From: Thalassobacter stenotrophicus
GTDB taxonomy: Bacteria > Pseudomonadota > Alphaproteobacteria > Rhodobacterales > Rhodobacteraceae
Reading direction: 5' to 3'
Assembly (NCBI RefSeq): GCF_001458315.1
Contig: NZ_CYRX01000026.1
Span: forward strand, 62,001-126,000
Length of the DNA: 64,000 nucleotides
In this document: positions 54,993-62,865 of the stretch, piece after piece
How the letters are laid out: every line of letters begins with the position of its first letter
Position numbering within the stretch: position 1 is the first letter of the stretch
The notes under the pieces: model-generated
Seen by the model: the letters and a program-made list of their open reading frames with translations, nothing else
Told to the model about the DNA's origin: nothing
Databases searched by the model: none
Made by a program: the position numbers and the translations under genes

Positions 54993-55898
54993 ATGAAGCC
55001 GTACCTAAGTATAGAGAAGCTCACCCAGAAGTTTCCAGACGGAAATGGTGGCGAGTTGACCGTTTTCGAAAACGCCTCCTTCGGGGTTGATAAAGGCGAG
55101 TTCGTGGTGATCCTTGGCCATTCCGGCTGCGGAAAATCCACGATCATGAACATCCTCGCAGGCCTCGCTGATCCAACCAGCGGCGGCGTGATCATGGATG
55201 GGCAAGAGGTCAAAGGCCCCAGTCTTGACCGTGGGGTGGTGTTTCAGAACTACTCTTTGTTGCCATGGTTGACGACGCTGAAGAACGTTATGTTTGGGGT
55301 CAAGGCGCGCCATCCCGAATGGACCAAAAGCCAAGTCGAGGAACACGCGACCAAGTTCCTTGCAATGGTTGGGCTTGAGGGGGATGTGATCCACCGCAAG
55401 CCAAGCCAGTTGTCGGGCGGTATGCGCCAGCGGGTGTCTATTGCCCGCGCTTTTGCCAACCACCCCAAACTGCTTTTGCTTGATGAGCCTTTTGGGGCGC
55501 TTGATGCCCTGACACGCGGGACAATTCAGGACGAGCTTTTGAAAATTTGGGGCCAGATGGAACAGACAGTGTTCATGATCACCCATGATATTGATGAGGC
55601 GATCCTGCTGGCCGACCGCATCCTGCTGATGACCAACGGACCGCACGCGCGCGTGGCGGAAAGTGTCGATATTACCATCCCACGTCCGCGCAATCGGACC
55701 GAAATCATCGAGCACCCCAACTATTATGCCATCCGCAACCATCTGGTGCAGTTCCTCGGCAAACGCTCAAAGGAGCTGGCTGGACAGCCAACGCAGGCGG
55801 GGCAAACCAATGCGCCTGCAACCGTTCGGATCGACCTGACAGAACCTGCCGAAGACCCCGAAGACAAACGACCTGCCCTGAAGGCAGTCAATAGCTAA
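54993..55898 (+). CDS. ABC transporter ATP-binding protein (NrtD/CynD-like)
   Basis: A 301-residue ATPase. Walker A GHSGCGKST, the Q-loop VVFQNYSLLPWLTTLKNV, signature LSGGMRQRVSIARA and Walker B LLLLDEPFGALD are present. The sequence belongs to the NrtD/SsuB/TauB group. A C-terminal extension of about 40 residues rich in Pro, Ala and Asp follows the core. ATG 54993 is preceded by AAAGGAAA; the reading open from 54912 overlaps the permease gene and is rejected as start. Energises import through the upstream permease. Confidence 0.92.
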   Translation: MKPYLSIEKLTQKFPDGNGGELTVFENASFGVDKGEFVVILGHSGCGKSTIMNILAGLADPTSGGVIMDGQEVKGPSLDRGVVFQNYSLLPWLTTLKNVMFGVKARHPEWTKSQVEEHATKFLAMVGLEGDVIHRKPSQLSGGMRQRVSIARAFANHPKLLLLDEPFGALDALTRGTIQDELLKIWGQMEQTVFMITHDIDEAILLADRILLMTNGPHARVAESVDITIPRPRNRTEIIEHPNYYAIRNHLVQFLGKRSKELAGQPTQAGQTNAPATVRIDLTEPAEDPEDKRPALKAVNS

Positions 55899-55915
55899 GA
55901 CTGGAGGAGACCAAC

Positions 55916-56383
55916 ATGAAAGACCTCGCAATGACTGAGATGATGACCAAAGAAGACGTCACCGCAATGATCCTGTCCGCCAAGAAGCAGGCTGGCCTGA
56001 CATGGGAAGATATTGCCGAAAAGATCGATATGTCCCCCGTATGGACCCATTCCGCGGCAATGGGAATGAACGCCTTCCCGCTGGAAAAAGCCAAGTTGAT
56101 GGTGACTGTCATGGGCCTGCCGCAAGAAGCGGAAAGCGTCTTGGCCGAAAGCCCCACCAAGATCTGGGAACAAGCGGTGCCGACTGATCCCTGCATCTAT
56201 CGTTTCTACGAAATCGTTGGCGTCTATGGGCCATCCCTCAAGGCGCTGATTCAAGAGAAATTTGGCGACGGGATCATGTCAGCGATTGACTTTGACATGA
56301 CGGTGACCCGGGTAGAGAACCCGAACGGTGACCGGGTCAAGGTCGAGATGTCAGGCAAGTACCTTGGCTACAACAGCTGGTGA
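55916..56383 (+). CDS. cynS: cyanate hydratase (cyanase)
   Basis: A 155-residue enzyme that turns cyanate and bicarbonate into ammonia and carbon dioxide. The catalytic triad known from E. coli (Arg96, Glu99, Ser122) falls on exactly the same numbers here: YRFYEIVG and GDGIMSAID. Length and the helical N-terminal domain with LTWEDIAEKI also match. It follows the transporter genes by 17 bp with a GGAGGAG ribosome-binding site. The operon should let the cell take up and use cyanate as nitrogen source. Confidence 0.97.
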   Translation: MKDLAMTEMMTKEDVTAMILSAKKQAGLTWEDIAEKIDMSPVWTHSAAMGMNAFPLEKAKLMVTVMGLPQEAESVLAESPTKIWEQAVPTDPCIYRFYEIVGVYGPSLKALIQEKFGDGIMSAIDFDMTVTRVENPNGDRVKVEMSGKYLGYNSW

Positions 56384-56389
56384 TCCGCA

Positions 56390-56854
56390 ATGACCCGTGT
56401 GCCAGTGCCGCCCTTTTCCTACGACGATGCGGTCAAGAAGGTCCGCATGGCTGAAGATGCGTGGAATACGCGTGATCCTGAAAAGGTGGCGCTGGCTTAC
56501 ACGTCCGATACAAAGTGGCGCAACCGTTCGGAGTTCCTGAACGGTCGGGGCGAGGTGCGCGATTTTCTGACCCGCAAGTGGTCGCAGGAGAACGGATATC
56601 GGTTGATCAAGGAAATCTGGGCGCATGGCGATAATCGCATCGCTGTGCGCTTTTGCTATGAATACCATGATGCCGATGGCAACTGGTTTCGCGCCCACGG
56701 AAATGAAAACTGGGAATTTGACGCAGAGGGCTACATGGCCATACGTCATGCTTCAATTAATGATGTCGCGATTGCTGAAACTGAGCGGCTGTTTCATTGG
56801 CCTCAAGGAGCAAGGCCATCAGAACATGGCGGTTTGTCTGATCTGGGTCTGTAA
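56390..56854 (+). CDS. DUF1348 (NTF2-like) protein
   Basis: A 154-residue protein of the nuclear transport factor 2-like DUF1348 family: [30 protein letters not shown] near the N-terminus, then [11 protein letters not shown] and [21 protein letters not shown]. Function is not known. It lies 6 bp after cynS, so is part of the same operon, which suggests a link with nitrogen or cyanate metabolism. Confidence 0.87.
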   Translation: MTRVPVPPFSYDDAVKKVRMAEDAWNTRDPEKVALAYTSDTKWRNRSEFLNGRGEVRDFLTRKWSQENGYRLIKEIWAHGDNRIAVRFCYEYHDADGNWFRAHGNENWEFDAEGYMAIRHASINDVAIAETERLFHWPQGARPSEHGGLSDLGL

Positions 56855-57125
56855 GAGGCAAGCGCCAGTATTTCTTGAAAACGACTTTGTTTACTTGCGC
56901 TCGTGTACTACGGGCCTTTCTACAACGCACTCCCATCGTTTTGAGACTGTACCAAGAGGGTAGCCAATGCCTGCTTTTTGCCGCGTACAGCGTTCCAACA
57001 TTATGCAAGTGCAGCAAGAAAATTGATTTCACACAATGGGCTCACAGCGGCGGCTCGCTGCTCTGTGCATTAATGTCTGAATTGGCTTATGCCTCCCCTT
57101 ACAAAAAAATAGCTCGATCTCCCCC
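56855..57125. other. gene-free flank between cyanate operon and integrase element
   Basis: No believable gene; the open frames here are short and have no family features. At 57069–57115 there is a stretch related to 48478–48520 behind the hybrid integrase (shared ATGTCTGA, TTGGCT and ACAAAAAA-TAG), which marks the downstream side of both integrase loci and may include an attachment site. Confidence 0.5.
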
Positions 57126-57164
57126 CCCCCGCCCGACCTCTCTGGATGAGAAGCCGGACGGGGG
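57126..57164 (-). terminator. GC-rich hairpin downstream of integrase
   Basis: CCCCCGCCCGAC (57126–57137) pairs with GCCGGACGGGGG (57153–57164), ten of twelve positions. It follows the integrase stop on its own strand by about 90 bp. A related hairpin is seen at 42401–42433. Confidence 0.55.
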
Positions 57165-57251
57165 CTGCTTTGTGTGTGCTCTAACTAAGCCGATGATTGC
57201 TTGCGTAAGCAGTGAGCCATCGCCAATCCTGTCCCACCGCTGGTGCGCTAC

Positions 57252-58514
57252 TCACGATCTCGCCTCCCAGCTTGGCAGCCTCACGCCCTCCACGATCTCC
57301 CGCTTCTGTGCGTCACTGATGCCTGCGGAGTAAAGCCCATAGGTCAGCTTGTTGGCGGAGCGTGCCGAGTGATGCCCCACGAGGGTTGCGGTGTAGTGCT
57401 CGGGGACGCCTGTGCGTTCACATTGTGTGATGAACCACTTGCGGGTGGAGTGGAACACGGTGCCGTGCAGCTCCGGGTGTCTCAGCCTGAGTTTTGCGTA
57501 GCGCTTCACGACCCTGTCGACGCTGATGTGTGGGAACAGCCTGCCTGATGCTGGTAGAACCGTATCGAGTAGCCCCTCCAGGATGCCATGCAGCGGCACC
57601 TCCCGCTCGGCGGCCTTGGACTTCAACAGCCGCACCGCGTTGGGCCTGATGCGGAGGAAGCGCCCCAGGTTCCCCTTAGCTGTGATGTCCTGAGCCATAA
57701 GCCCGCAGATCTCGCCGGAGCGCATGCCTGTGAGGAGCCCGAACAAGAGCGCGTTGTGCAGCACTCTGTCCTGAGCCCCGATCAGCACCCTCACTTGTGC
57801 ATCACTCAGCACCTCATGGGGAGACACCTCTGGCGGGTCCTTCACCTTGAGGGCATCCCAAGGGTTGGCCTCCAGCTCACCCTCTCCCACACACCACTCT
57901 AGGAACTGCTGCATCTGCTTGAGGATACGGGCCTGGGTTTGGGGTGCCAGTGTGATGCCCTCTTGCTCAGATGACAGCTTAGCGAGGTCTGCGAGACCAG
58001 CGTCTTTGCCGTCCCTGTACTTGCGCACGTTGGGAGACAGCTGGGTGATGTAGCCCAACACCTCCTTGCCGTGAGCGAGGGACAAGTCACCAACAGCACG
58101 CTTGCCCAGATGCGAGGTCAGCAGCTCCATGGCAAAGCGCACGGACTTGTAGCTGCCGGGGCGCAGTCGCTCAGCGACGTCCGCGAGATAGGTTTGGGCA
58201 AGCTCGGCTACAAGCCCATCCCCCACAAGACGAGCCCGCTGATATCGAGGGCGCGCAACAGCCAGTCGAGGAGTTTGGGTAGGAGAGGCAGAAGCGGTGT
58301 GAGGGGTAGGAAGGACATGGGCCTGGGCCTCCTTGATGATGGTTGTGTAGGTGTGATTGAGCTCGGCCACGCGGGCCTTGGCTTCCCGGGCATAAGAGGT
58401 TTTGAGAGAGTGCTTGAGGGCAGACCCAAGGACGGGCTGCAGAGCCTTGGGGTAGGTCCTGCGGTAGACCCAGGTGTTATGCCGTTTGTAGGCGTATTTT
58501 ATCTGTGTCGACAT
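57252..58514 (-). CDS. tyrosine recombinase/phage integrase, intact
   Basis: A 420-residue integrase. The N-terminal DUF6538-like/SAM-like parts contain RHNTWVYRRTYPKALQ. The catalytic domain shows all key residues: box I Arg in LLTGMRSGEICGLM, His-x-x-Arg in FHSTRKWFITQ, GHHSARSANKLTYGLYS with His and the Tyr nucleophile. The MSTQIKYAYK start has AGGAGAC upstream. It is the best candidate for mobility of this element. A perfect palindrome lies 14 bp upstream of its start. Codons and length are normal. Confidence 0.93.
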   Translation of the reverse strand: MSTQIKYAYKRHNTWVYRRTYPKALQPVLGSALKHSLKTSYAREAKARVAELNHTYTTIIKEAQAHVLPTPHTASASPTQTPRLAVARPRYQRARLVGDGLVAELAQTYLADVAERLRPGSYKSVRFAMELLTSHLGKRAVGDLSLAHGKEVLGYITQLSPNVRKYRDGKDAGLADLAKLSSEQEGITLAPQTQARILKQMQQFLEWCVGEGELEANPWDALKVKDPPEVSPHEVLSDAQVRVLIGAQDRVLHNALLFGLLTGMRSGEICGLMAQDITAKGNLGRFLRIRPNAVRLLKSKAAEREVPLHGILEGLLDTVLPASGRLFPHISVDRVVKRYAKLRLRHPELHGTVFHSTRKWFITQCERTGVPEHYTATLVGHHSARSANKLTYGLYSAGISDAQKREIVEGVRLPSWEARS

Positions 58515-58527
58515 TATGTCTCCTATT

Positions 58528-58541
58528 GGGGCAATTGCCCC
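58528..58541. promoter_or_regulatory. palindromic operator-like site before integrase
   Basis: GGGGCAATTGCCCC, a perfect 14-bp palindrome, 13 bases before the integrase ATG. Could be an operator for autoregulation or phage-type repression. A repeated TTGTGATG (58544–58551 and 58565–58572, 21 bp apart) lies next to it. Confidence 0.55.
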
Positions 58542-58624
58542 GCTTGTGATGTTGATTGGAAGTTTTGTGATGCACAGCAACGCCGCTCAGGGACTAAGCC
58601 CATCCCTGACACGCGCTCGGAGCG

Positions 58625-58831
58625 TTAGCTGGGGGCCTGTAGAACCCTGATGACCAAGCAGAGGTCCGGCTCTCCGTAGGTTCCCGCAAGGGGGCCGGTC
58701 TGGGCGATCCCGGTGATGCAGTCCGCATAGACCTCTTGAACCAGGAAGTGGTGCTCGGGGAGGTCATCGACGGCTGCGATCAGGACAAGGCAACCAGGGG
58801 TGAGGGGGAAGCCAAGAGGGAAGTCTGTCAT
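58625..58831 (-). CDS. small hypothetical protein (accessory element)
   Basis: A 68-residue protein (MTDFPLGFPLTPGCLVLIAA ...) that I do not recognise. The start has a good ribosome-binding site (GGAGGGG) and lies 1 bp after the stop of the small membrane protein gene upstream, so the two are probably cotranslated. This spacing supports both being real. Next downstream is the integrase. Confidence 0.55.
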   Translation of the reverse strand: MTDFPLGFPLTPGCLVLIAAVDDLPEHHFLVQEVYADCITGIAQTGPLAGTYGEPDLCLVIRVLQAPS

Positions 58832-58832
58832 C

Positions 58833-59066
58833 TCAACCCCTCCGCGTCAGGATGAGGTCAGGCAAGAGCAGACCAAGGGTGAGGCTCAGGGGGACAGGGA
58901 AGGGGATGGGTTGGAGCAGACTGGGCAAGCCCGCCAGTACCACCAACGCCCCGGCAAGGGCCTGCGGGACGGCCAAGGTGATGTCCCAGCGCTTGCGCAG
59001 CTGCCACTGCAAGACAAGACGAAGCGCACCCCCTGCCAGAGCAAGGGCCGTGAAGGTCGTAAGCAT
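58833..59066 (-). CDS. small membrane protein of unknown function
   Basis: A 77-residue protein with two to three hydrophobic segments (MLTTFTALALAGGALRLVL, then LAVPQALAGALVVLAGL and PVPLSLTLGLLLPDLIL). GGAGA lies upstream of the ATG. It is coupled to the small gene behind it. No family is recognised; similar tiny membrane proteins occur in phages and plasmids. Confidence 0.55.
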   Translation of the reverse strand: MLTTFTALALAGGALRLVLQWQLRKRWDITLAVPQALAGALVVLAGLPSLLQPIPFPVPLSLTLGLLLPDLILTRRG

Positions 59067-59229
59067 GATCGGTCTCCATGATGATTGTGATCATCATAGA
59101 TGCGAGGATCTCCTCAGTTCTCGGGGGAGGGTGAAGCAAGTGATAATCGCGGCGCACTATCCAACTAGACAAGTATCCAATGGCAAAAACAGGCCATGGG
59201 AGTATGTCTGGCAGTGTGGGTCTTAGTCG

Positions 59230-59386
59230 AACTCTCCTGGGACCTCAGAGGAGCGGGCCCAGTCAAGTCGCCAACTCTCCAAGCGGGCCTCAGAACTCGC
59301 CAACCACTCTCCAAGCAAAATCATGCTGCTGGAGAGTGCAATCTGCCGCAATATCAGCAGGATAAGGACCAACTCTCCAACTCGCC
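59230..59386. repeat. cluster of ACTCTCC / ACTCGCC repeats
   Basis: AACTCTCC is found at 59230, 59273 and 59371, CACTCTCC at 59304 and, inverted as GGAGAGTG, at 59331; the related AACTCGCC is at 59294 and 59379. This makes about seven related 8-mers in 157 bp of otherwise gene-free DNA (59067–59607). Confidence 0.7.
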
Positions 59387-59436
59387 AGCCAACTTCAACT
59401 CCCAGAAGGTGTGCCTTTAGCGGTCATGAGTGTTTC

Positions 59437-59548
59437 TGAGACAGCCCTTCCGCGTGAGACAGCTCTCAGTGATCCCGCACACGCCTCCTGTCTCACTAGA
59501 AAGCCCCGTACATACAGGCCCATCCGGTCACGTGAGACAGTGAGACAG
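59437..59548. repeat. cluster of TGAGACAG repeats
   Basis: The exact 8-mer TGAGACAG occurs at 59437, 59455, 59533 and 59541, and inverted (CTGTCTCA) at 59488, five copies in 112 bp. This density is iteron-like, as in plasmid origins or partition sites. Confidence 0.75.
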
Positions 59549-59607
59549 CAAGACAGCCACAAACCTCTATAGGTGTGACCAGCTGTGTTGCTGTGAGTGT
59601 TGCGGAC

Positions 59608-60201
59608 TTAGAACATTAACGCGTCATCCTCGGATGAGGGGTCTGTGACATAGTTTGCCCGGGCTTTGCCGGGGGTACGGTATCCCTCTCGGTAGTCTGT
59701 GAGCCCGAAGGTGGCGTCCTGCCAGTCATGGTCATAGGCCTTGAGGTATTCGTTGAAGCAGGCAGCAGCGCCCTTGCGAGGTCCAGAGCGTTCGAGGAGA
59801 GCCTGACACACAGCGGAGGGCAGGACCCACTGGTGGTGAAGGCCGCTCAGGATCACATGACACAGGTCCGTCTCGGTATCGACAATCACATGAGCGTTGT
59901 CTGCCGTGGCGTTGTTGTCGCGCTTGAGGTGCACCCGATAGGTCAAGCTATAGGGGCAAGTACTTAGCACCTGCTCTGTGAGAGCATAGTGGTCAGGCAT
60001 ACCTGTGGCACTACGCGTGACCTGCCGCGCATAGGCTTCCCGATGCCGCTTGGGACGATCTGCATAGTACTCCACCCGGTCCGTATGGCTGTGGTGGAAG
60101 GACAGTTTGATCCGCCCTGAGGTGAACACCTGGAGGCTGTAGCCTTGGTAGGTGGCGAGTTTCTCTGGGGAGAGGTTTTGGTCATAGAATTGAAGGGTCA
60201 T
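59608..60201 (-). CDS. hypothetical protein of the mobile element
   Basis: A 197-residue protein beginning MTLQFYDQNLSPEKLATYQ. I do not recognise a family. It is polar, soluble, with many His and Tyr residues and a central part KAYDHDWQDATFGLTDY. ATG 60201 is chosen since the reading further upstream (to 60378) passes through AT-rich repeat DNA and is hydrophobic nonsense. Isolated between two repeat-rich stretches, so it could act on the element's replication or transfer, but nothing in the sequence proves this. Confidence 0.5.
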   Translation of the reverse strand: MTLQFYDQNLSPEKLATYQGYSLQVFTSGRIKLSFHHSHTDRVEYYADRPKRHREAYARQVTRSATGMPDHYALTEQVLSTCPYSLTYRVHLKRDNNATADNAHVIVDTETDLCHVILSGLHHQWVLPSAVCQALLERSGPRKGAAACFNEYLKAYDHDWQDATFGLTDYREGYRTPGKARANYVTDPSSEDDALMF

Positions 60202-60262
60202 AATACGGGGTCTCAATGCAAAAACACCCCAGGAGGTGATCCTGAGGCGTCGGGGTTCATGG

Positions 60263-60331
60263 GTAAGGTGTAAGGGGTAAAACGTAAGGAATAAGACGTA
60301 ATGTTTAATGTGTAATACGTAATACATAAGG
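60263..60331. repeat. degenerate GTAA-rich short repeats
   Basis: Motifs of the type GTAAGG, CGTAAG, CGTAATG, TGTAATA and CGTAATACATAAGG follow each other at 7–14 bp spacing over about 70 bp, in the AT-rich DNA upstream of the unknown gene at 59608–60201. Confidence 0.6.
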
Positions 60332-60364
60332 GTTTGGGGGCACCCCAACACCCAGTGAGAGAGA

Positions 60365-60391
60365 AGAACAATCAACAATAATAATTGTTCT
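60365..60391. promoter_or_regulatory. inverted repeat AGAACAAT-N11-ATTGTTCT
   Basis: Perfect 8-bp arms at 60365–60372 and 60384–60391 in an AT-rich setting upstream of the unknown gene; operator or hairpin. The DNA from here to 60789 has no convincing gene. Confidence 0.55.
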
Positions 60392-60559
60392 TTAATGTCG
60401 GGTTTCTAATTGGGTTCAATCTCTTAGACTTATGAGATGAGGACACCTCCCCAACACGCCCGTTTTTAGGGCTGATAATCAATAGTAGGGGGGGCTACCA
60501 CACCCGCTCCATATGCTCTCGCATGATGTCCAGCGCATAGCCTGAGCCGTAGTTGGCCG

Positions 60560-60700
60560 CCACTCGCCTGAGGTGGAAATGGCGGGAAGCAGCCCTTCGC
60601 TACATTCTGCCCAGATGTCTCCTTTGCGGGACGAAGCAGACATCGGGCGAGTCAGAGCCAATGTCCGCTTTCGTCTGCCCAATGTGTATGGCTTCATCTA
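60560..60700. repeat. intergenic element resembling genomic repetitive DNA
   Basis: Contains GATGTCT ... AGACATC inverted arms with a 17-base loop and the text ACATTGGCTCTGACTCG on the minus strand. Its translation (AKADIGS-like) resembles spurious peptides often annotated from interspersed repeats of alphaproteobacterial genomes. It marks the right edge of the accessory region. Confidence 0.4.
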
Positions 60701-60789
60701 ACCGGTAGAACATGCTGTCATCGAAGTTTGGTTGCCAATGGTCTTTACGGCTGTACTATTTCGCAACCGAGTCTAATGAGACAGGACAG

Positions 60790-61794
60790 ATGGTAGAGTT
60801 CCCACAAGCCGGATTTGTTCCAAACCCGACGCCGATTGAAAGGTTGGATCGCCTTTCGGACGCGCTCGGAGTTGATCTTTGGGTCAAGCGCGACGATCTG
60901 GCGGGACCATCGTTTGGTGGGAACAAGACGCGCCAGTTAGACTTCTACCTTGGCGCTGCCCTCGCGCAGGAATGTGACACCATACTGATCACCGGCGCGG
61001 TTCAATCGAATTTCGTGCGCACGGCCGCGGCGTTGGCTGCAAAGCTTGGGATGCGGACGATTGTCCAGCTTGAGGCCCGCGTGCCGGTGCAAGACGAGCT
61101 TTACCAAAGTTCTGGCAATGTGCTGTTGAACCAGCTCTTGGGCGCAGAGGTGATCCTCTACCCCGAAGGCGAGGACGAGGCGGGCGCAGATGCCGCGTTG
61201 CGGGCGCGCGCCGAAGAAGAACGCGCGAAAGGGTCTCGTCCTTACGTCATTCCCTTGGCGCTTGGAAATCCGCCGCTCGGCGCATTGGGTTACGTCGATG
61301 CAGCGAAGGAAATCATCGATCAGAAGTCGGATTTTGATTTCGTGGCTGTCGCATCGGGCAGTGGGTTGACACATGCGGGGTTGCTGAGCGGGTTTCATGC
61401 GCGTGGCTTTGCCGGGCGTGTCGTCGGCAGCTGTGTGCGGCGAGATGCGGTTCAGCAACGCGTGCGGATCAGAACGGTGCTTGACGATATTGAGGCGCTG
61501 ACCCCAGCAACCAAACATGTGCCGTCAGAGCTAATTTCGATATGGGACGGTGCGCTCGACCCCGGGTATGGGCAAATCGGACCCGCTGCGTTTTCGGCCA
61601 TGACAATGATGGGACAAAACGAAGGCTTGGTCCTTGATCCGGTCTATACCGCCAAAGTCTTTGCCGCCATTCCCGCGCTTGTAGGTAGTGGAGAGATCGC
61701 AAAGGGCAGTCGCGTTCTTTTTGTTCATACCGGTGGTTTGGCCTCGTTCTTTGCCTATCAAACCGACCTGAAACGTATGCTAGGCGTTGACTGA
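60790..61794 (+). CDS. PLP-dependent D-cysteine desulfhydrase / L-cysteate sulfo-lyase family enzyme
   Basis: A 334-residue fold-type II PLP enzyme. The PLP Lys is in FGGNKTRQLDFYLG, with the substrate-binding loop QSNFVRTAAALAAKLG, then RPYVIPLALGNPPLGALGY and VASGSGLTHAGLL for the phosphate of PLP. D-cysteine desulfhydrases usually have QSNH; here the His is Phe, so another substrate such as L-cysteate (CuyA-type) or a 2-amino acid is possible. The family link also includes ACC deaminase. ATG 60790 follows an AGGA motif. It overlaps the LysR gene end by 15 bp and is beside a TAXI transporter. Confidence 0.8.
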   Translation: MVEFPQAGFVPNPTPIERLDRLSDALGVDLWVKRDDLAGPSFGGNKTRQLDFYLGAALAQECDTILITGAVQSNFVRTAAALAAKLGMRTIVQLEARVPVQDELYQSSGNVLLNQLLGAEVILYPEGEDEAGADAALRARAEEERAKGSRPYVIPLALGNPPLGALGYVDAAKEIIDQKSDFDFVAVASGSGLTHAGLLSGFHARGFAGRVVGSCVRRDAVQQRVRIRTVLDDIEALTPATKHVPSELISIWDGALDPGYGQIGPAAFSAMTMMGQNEGLVLDPVYTAKVFAAIPALVGSGEIAKGSRVLFVHTGGLASFFAYQTDLKRMLGVD

Positions 61795-62736
61795 CGACAC
61801 CTCGATCTGTGGGTTTGCACCGATGCCGTCTATCATCGCAAACAGGCTTTCGATCCAGCTATTCTTGACCCGTTCCGCCAGTTGCGAAAGTGGACGATGC
61901 AGCGGCGTTAGGGTCGCATATTCATAGCGGACCGGGGCATCAAAGGGCACAAAGACCACCTGACCACCGGCGATATCCAATTCCCTCTCGGTCACAACCG
62001 TCAAGGGATCCACGATGGCACAGCAATGCCCCAGACTGATGAACGGGATCAGCGGCTGAAAGTACTGCGTGGCGATATAGGATTTGAACGCCGCGTTTTC
62101 CTGCGCAAAAGCCCGTGTCAGCTTGCGCGGGAAAGGATGATTGCCGTGGAGCGTTCCGATGGACTGGCCGTCCAGATCGGCAACGGTGACCGTTTCCCGC
62201 TGCGCCAGCGCGTGATCACGGTGCAAAACGCAAAAGCAATCCGAACTCATGGTTTCCGAATAATACTGCGGCAGCTTTCCCGCCGGTTCATCGAAATCAG
62301 CAAAGCCAAAATCGATGCTCTGGGTGCTGGCAAGCTCGCGTATTTGCGGAGAGCTGCGCGATGAAATCGTCGTCTGAAAGCTGGCAGCTGGGCTGATATT
62401 CTGGCTGATGAACCTTGGAAATATGTATGCCGACGGCCCCGGCATCGCCGCCACGTTCAGGCTGCCGGTCTGCCCAGCTTTCAGCCCCTTCATTGTGCCC
62501 GATACGGTAGACAGCCGATTGAGAACTTCGGTCGCTTCGGCCAACAGATATCGCGCCTCGGGCACCGGCACCAATCGCCTGCCGTGCCGTTCGAACAAGG
62601 ACAGTCCAAGGCTGCGTTCCAAATTCTTGATCGCAAGGCTGATCGCGGGCTGTGTGCGCCCAAGTTTTTTGGCGGTCTGAGAAATGGAACCGGATTCCAT
62701 CACCTCGCGGAAAACTGTGAGCTGGGAAAAGTTCAT
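61780..62736 (-). CDS. LysR family transcriptional regulator
   Basis: A 318-residue regulator. The N-terminal helix-turn-helix is MNFSQLTVFREVMESGSISQTAKKLGRTQPAIS in overview, with the family-typical NLERSLGLSLFERHGRRLV. The C-terminal inducer-binding domain is about 220 residues. It is divergent from the TAXI receptor gene and convergent with the PLP enzyme, so it probably controls both, with sites in the AT-rich 129-bp gap. Confidence 0.93.
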   Translation of the reverse strand: MNFSQLTVFREVMESGSISQTAKKLGRTQPAISLAIKNLERSLGLSLFERHGRRLVPVPEARYLLAEATEVLNRLSTVSGTMKGLKAGQTGSLNVAAMPGPSAYIFPRFISQNISPAASFQTTISSRSSPQIRELASTQSIDFGFADFDEPAGKLPQYYSETMSSDCFCVLHRDHALAQRETVTVADLDGQSIGTLHGNHPFPRKLTRAFAQENAAFKSYIATQYFQPLIPFISLGHCCAIVDPLTVVTERELDIAGGQVVFVPFDAPVRYEYATLTPLHRPLSQLAERVKNSWIESLFAMIDGIGANPQIEVSSVNA

Positions 62737-62755
62737 CCATTATATATAAGCAAAA

Positions 62756-62838
62756 ATTTCGTTTTGAGAAATATTAGAAATTTGTATTTTTGCATATTTT
62801 TCATATCCTGAGAAAATAAGAATTCGGGGGAACCGAAT
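62756..62838. promoter_or_regulatory. candidate LysR-type operators between regulator and TAXI gene
   Basis: ATTTC-GTTTTGA-GAAAT (62756–62772) is an interrupted palindrome of the T-N11-A kind used by LysR proteins; ATTCGG-GGGAA-CCGAAT (62822–62838) is a second inverted repeat near the TAXI gene start. The gap is strongly AT-rich. Confidence 0.5.
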
Positions 62839-62865
62839 CTTGGACATCTCAACTGGGAGAAACTC

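Noticed and set aside
56875-57333. 152-codon plus-strand open frame beside the integrase
   Set aside because: Runs through the poly-C stretch and hairpin and antisense to the integrase end; composition not protein-like.
60479-60697. 72-codon open frame on the minus strand
   Set aside because: Lies in DNA that resembles interspersed intergenic repeats; no start signal and no conserved domain visible.
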